Assembly: GCA_900540475.1 (NCBI GenBank)
Contig: UQGG01000021.1
Coordinates: forward strand, 1-64,000
Source: an uncultured Robinsoniella sp.
Lineage (GTDB): Bacteria > Bacillota > Clostridia > Lachnospirales > Lachnospiraceae
DNA length: 64,000 bases
Reading direction: 5' to 3'
The notes below the pieces were generated by a model. That model was given only the letters and a program-made list of their open reading frames with translations, ran no database searches and was not told the DNA's origin. Of this stretch, positions 62,122 through 64,000 are shown in pieces (position 1 is the stretch's first letter; every line of letters starts with the position of its first letter). The position numbers and the translations under genes were made by a program.

Positions 62122-63218
62122 CACTTACCTCCCATTTTGCTTAATCGATGCGAAAAATAAGCATTGCATGCAGAAATCAGCAGAATCAGACCCGTAATTA
62201 CCGAAGCGATTTCCGCCTCTACACCGGATGCCGAACTCATATAGGTACTTCCTTTACTGATGATGGAAATTAAAAATGAAGAGAAAAAGATACCAACAGA
62301 CTGATTTCCTCCCAGCAGTGCAACCGCAATTCCATCAAAACCCGCAGAGGGCAATGTTCTGGGACCAATGGAACCAAAGTAACCCAGATAATACGTGACA
62401 CCAGCCAATCCTGCAAGCCCTCCGGAAATCACCATTGCAAGTACAATATTTTTTCCCACATTCATTCCTGCATATTTGGCAGCTGTGCGGCTGGCACCAA
62501 CTGCCTTTATTCCAAATCCTGCTGTCGTCTTCTGAAAGAAAAAGCGCATCCATACCACGGCTGCAACCGCCAGAATAATCCCCAGTGGAATATCAATCCT
62601 GATATTTCCTGCTTTCACATCCATCAAGGTCAGTCTCGCTGCTTTGCTCACCGGATTGGACTGACGGGAGATGGGATTTATATAAAATGTATTTATAAAA
62701 AAGCTGATTACATATTGGGCAATATAATTAATCATTATCGTAGATACTACTTCATTAATGCCAAAGCGGTATTTTAGTCCTCCAACCAATCCTCCGATCA
62801 TAGCACCGGTTATGATTCCAATTACAATGACCAGTGGTTTAGCCACATATGCAGGCAGGTCCCCATATCCAGCCAGAACTGTGGCGAGATAGCCGGATAC
62901 CAGCATCTGTCCCGATACTCCGATATTAAAAAGACCAGCTTTTAAGGCTGCGGCAACTGCCAGTGCCGAAAACAGCAGTGGGGTCCAAGCATTTAAGAAG
63001 CTGGTAAAATCCGTCAGCATATTCTTGGAACCTGCATAACTTCCTTTTGGAAGCAGACCGCATCCCTTTAACAGATCGCCATATACCGTTACCGGACTTT
63101 TCTTTAAAATCAGCAGTATAACTCCACATACCAGAAAGCTGAAAACAATTGAAACCACAGGGATTATAGCTGTTCCAACTCTATCCTTTTCCCTTGCGGG
63201 AACCATCTGTTTCTTCAT
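62121..63218 (-). CDS. Nucleoside ABC transporter permease (BMP family, YufP/NupP-like)
   Basis: 365 residues with ATG after GGGAGGCAGGCAAA; the start lies 38 bases inside the ATPase gene. Core motifs: LKAGLFNIGVSGQMLVSGY (~90), KYRFGINEVVSTIMINYIA (~155) and FGIKAVGASRTAAKYAGM (~235), typical of the BMP-importer permease family. Forms a heterodimer with the next permease. Confidence 0.88.
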   Translation of the reverse strand: MKKQMVPAREKDRVGTAIIPVVSIVFSFLVCGVILLILKKSPVTVYGDLLKGCGLLPKGSYAGSKNMLTDFTSFLNAWTPLLFSALAVAAALKAGLFNIGVSGQMLVSGYLATVLAGYGDLPAYVAKPLVIVIGIITGAMIGGLVGGLKYRFGINEVVSTIMINYIAQYVISFFINTFYINPISRQSNPVSKAARLTLMDVKAGNIRIDIPLGIILAVAAVVWMRFFFQKTTAGFGIKAVGASRTAAKYAGMNVGKNIVLAMVISGGLAGLAGVTYYLGYFGSIGPRTLPSAGFDGIAVALLGGNQSVGIFFSSFLISIISKGSTYMSSASGVEAEIASVITGLILLISACNAYFSHRLSKMGGK

Positions 63219-64000
63219 TTTGCCTGCCTCCCTTCACTCCCATCATAAACTGACCAACTTCCTCTGTGCTAAGCTGATCTGCAGACGCTATCCGGTTCAG
63301 CTTTCCATTATAAATGACTCCTATGGTATCTGCCAGATTCATAATTTCCTCCAGTTCCAGAGAAATCAGCAGAATGGCTTTTCCATGGTCCCGTTCTTTC
63401 AGGATCTGACTGTGAATCCGTTCAATCGCACCGATATCCAATCCTCTGGTAGGTTGTACAAAAATCAGCAGTGACGCATCTCTCTGAGTTTCTCTGGCTA
63501 TAATTGCCTTTTGTTGATTGCCTCCGCTCATAGTCCGCACTTTCGTCAGGCTGCCTCTGCTGAATCGGATGTCATATTTCTCAATGAGTTCTCTTGCATG
63601 GCTTCGTATCCGCAGCTGCTGCAGTACCCCTCGTTTTGAAAAAGGCTCTTTAAAATAGGATTTTAATACAAGATTATCTTCTAGGGAGAAATCTATAATC
63701 AGACCATAATTCTGTCGGTCTTCGGGAATATAAGAAATGCCGGAGAGAACCCTGGATCTGATACCTGCTCGTGTGATATCCTCTCCATTTAGAAGAACAG
63801 CCCCCTGATGGACATGTAAAAGTCCAGCTATCGCATCCGCTAACTCTATCTGACCATTACCGGAAACACCTGCTATGGCAAATATTTCTCCCTGGCGTAT
63901 TTGAAAAGAAACGTTATTAACCACCTCAAAGCCTGTCTCATTTTTAACCGTAAGGTGATCTACCTTTAATATACATTCCTTAAAATCAGATGGTTTTTTT
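63181..64000 (-). CDS. Nucleoside ABC transporter ATP-binding protein (YufO/NupO-like), truncated by the window edge
   Basis: Only the C-terminal ~273 codons lie in the window; the gene runs off the right end. The visible part is the second ATPase domain of a two-domain protein: degenerate Walker A GVSGNGQIELADA, signature TMSGGNQQKAIIARE, Walker B LLIFVQPTRGLDIGAIERIH. In this family the C-terminal domain has a non-canonical Walker A, and the same is seen here. It overlaps the downstream permease by 38 bases. The BMP substrate-binding lipoprotein gene would be expected outside the window. Confidence 0.88.
   Translation of the reverse strand, partial: KKPSDFKECILKVDHLTVKNETGFEVVNNVSFQIRQGEIFAIAGVSGNGQIELADAIAGLLHVHQGAVLLNGEDITRAGIRSRVLSGISYIPEDRQNYGLIIDFSLEDNLVLKSYFKEPFSKRGVLQQLRIRSHARELIEKYDIRFSRGSLTKVRTMSGGNQQKAIIARETQRDASLLIFVQPTRGLDIGAIERIHSQILKERDHGKAILLISLELEEIMNLADTIGVIYNGKLNRIASADQLSTEEVGQFMMGVKGGRQNEETDGSRKGKG

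Overview
The window looks like a chromosomal segment of an anaerobic, low-GC Firmicute, most likely a gut Lachnospiraceae (Clostridium cluster XIVa). This is inferred from the gene set: class III fructose-1,6-bisphosphatase, a CooS/CooF carbon monoxide dehydrogenase operon with rubredoxin, YesMN-type two-component systems, a very large GH84 enzyme, an M60 peptidase carrying a dockerin, and occasional TTG/GTG starts with strong AGGAGG sites. No rRNA, tRNA, insertion sequence or CRISPR array was seen. Genus assignment was not possible from sequence alone.

Layout. (1) 0.2-13 kb: a sugar-type ABC importer (binding lipoprotein and two permeases) in one operon with two uroporphyrinogen-decarboxylase-fold proteins and a Gfo/Idh/MocA oxidoreductase. 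It is preceded by a YesM/YesN sensor-regulator pair, a third UroD-fold gene and a divergent AraC regulator. (2) 13-20.7 kb: a two-gene secreted operon. One gene encodes a 1753-residue M60-like glycoprotein peptidase with a dockerin; the other encodes a surface protein with a possible cohesin-like domain, Cys-rich tandem repeats and Ig-like domains. (3) 20.9-23.7 kb: a HAD phosphatase, an Spx/ArsC-like protein, a lipoprotein and rubredoxin. (4) 23.7-27.4 kb: a CODH operon (CooS, four-cluster ferredoxin, FAD oxidoreductase) with palindromes at its promoter. (5) 27.4-35.7 kb: a maltodextrin regulon (LacI regulator, secreted alpha-amylase with a starch-binding domain, intracellular GH13 enzyme, MalEFG-like importer) sharing CG-centred operators. 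(6) 36-42.5 kb: a 2089-residue secreted GH84 hexosaminidase. (7) 42.6-51.8 kb: housekeeping genes, namely fbp, dapB-dapA under a lysine riboswitch, a corrinoid adenosyltransferase, an SSB-like protein, typA, an SGNH-like secreted protein and nadA. (8) 52-58.6 kb: an ABC exporter with a lipoprotein, next to an Agr-type LytTR/HPK10 two-component system, a short independently transcribed ORF and an XRE regulator. (9) 58.8-64 kb: an alpha/beta hydrolase, an amidohydrolase (deaminase family) and a BMP-type nucleoside importer running off the right edge.

Together the genes suggest a host- and diet-glycan forager. M60 peptidase and GH84 would attack mucin-type glycoproteins, while amylase, MalEFG and the cytoplasmic GH13 enzyme would handle starch. 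The UroD-fold/Gfo-Idh/ABC cluster probably takes up and demethylates or otherwise modifies an unidentified small molecule. The most interesting points are the dockerin/possible-cohesin operon with expanding Cys repeats, the divergent CODH with altered active-site surroundings, the short ORF with its own promoter beside the Agr-like system, and the three UroD-fold paralogs with different metal-ligand sets. All functional calls rest on motif reading by eye; no database search was run.
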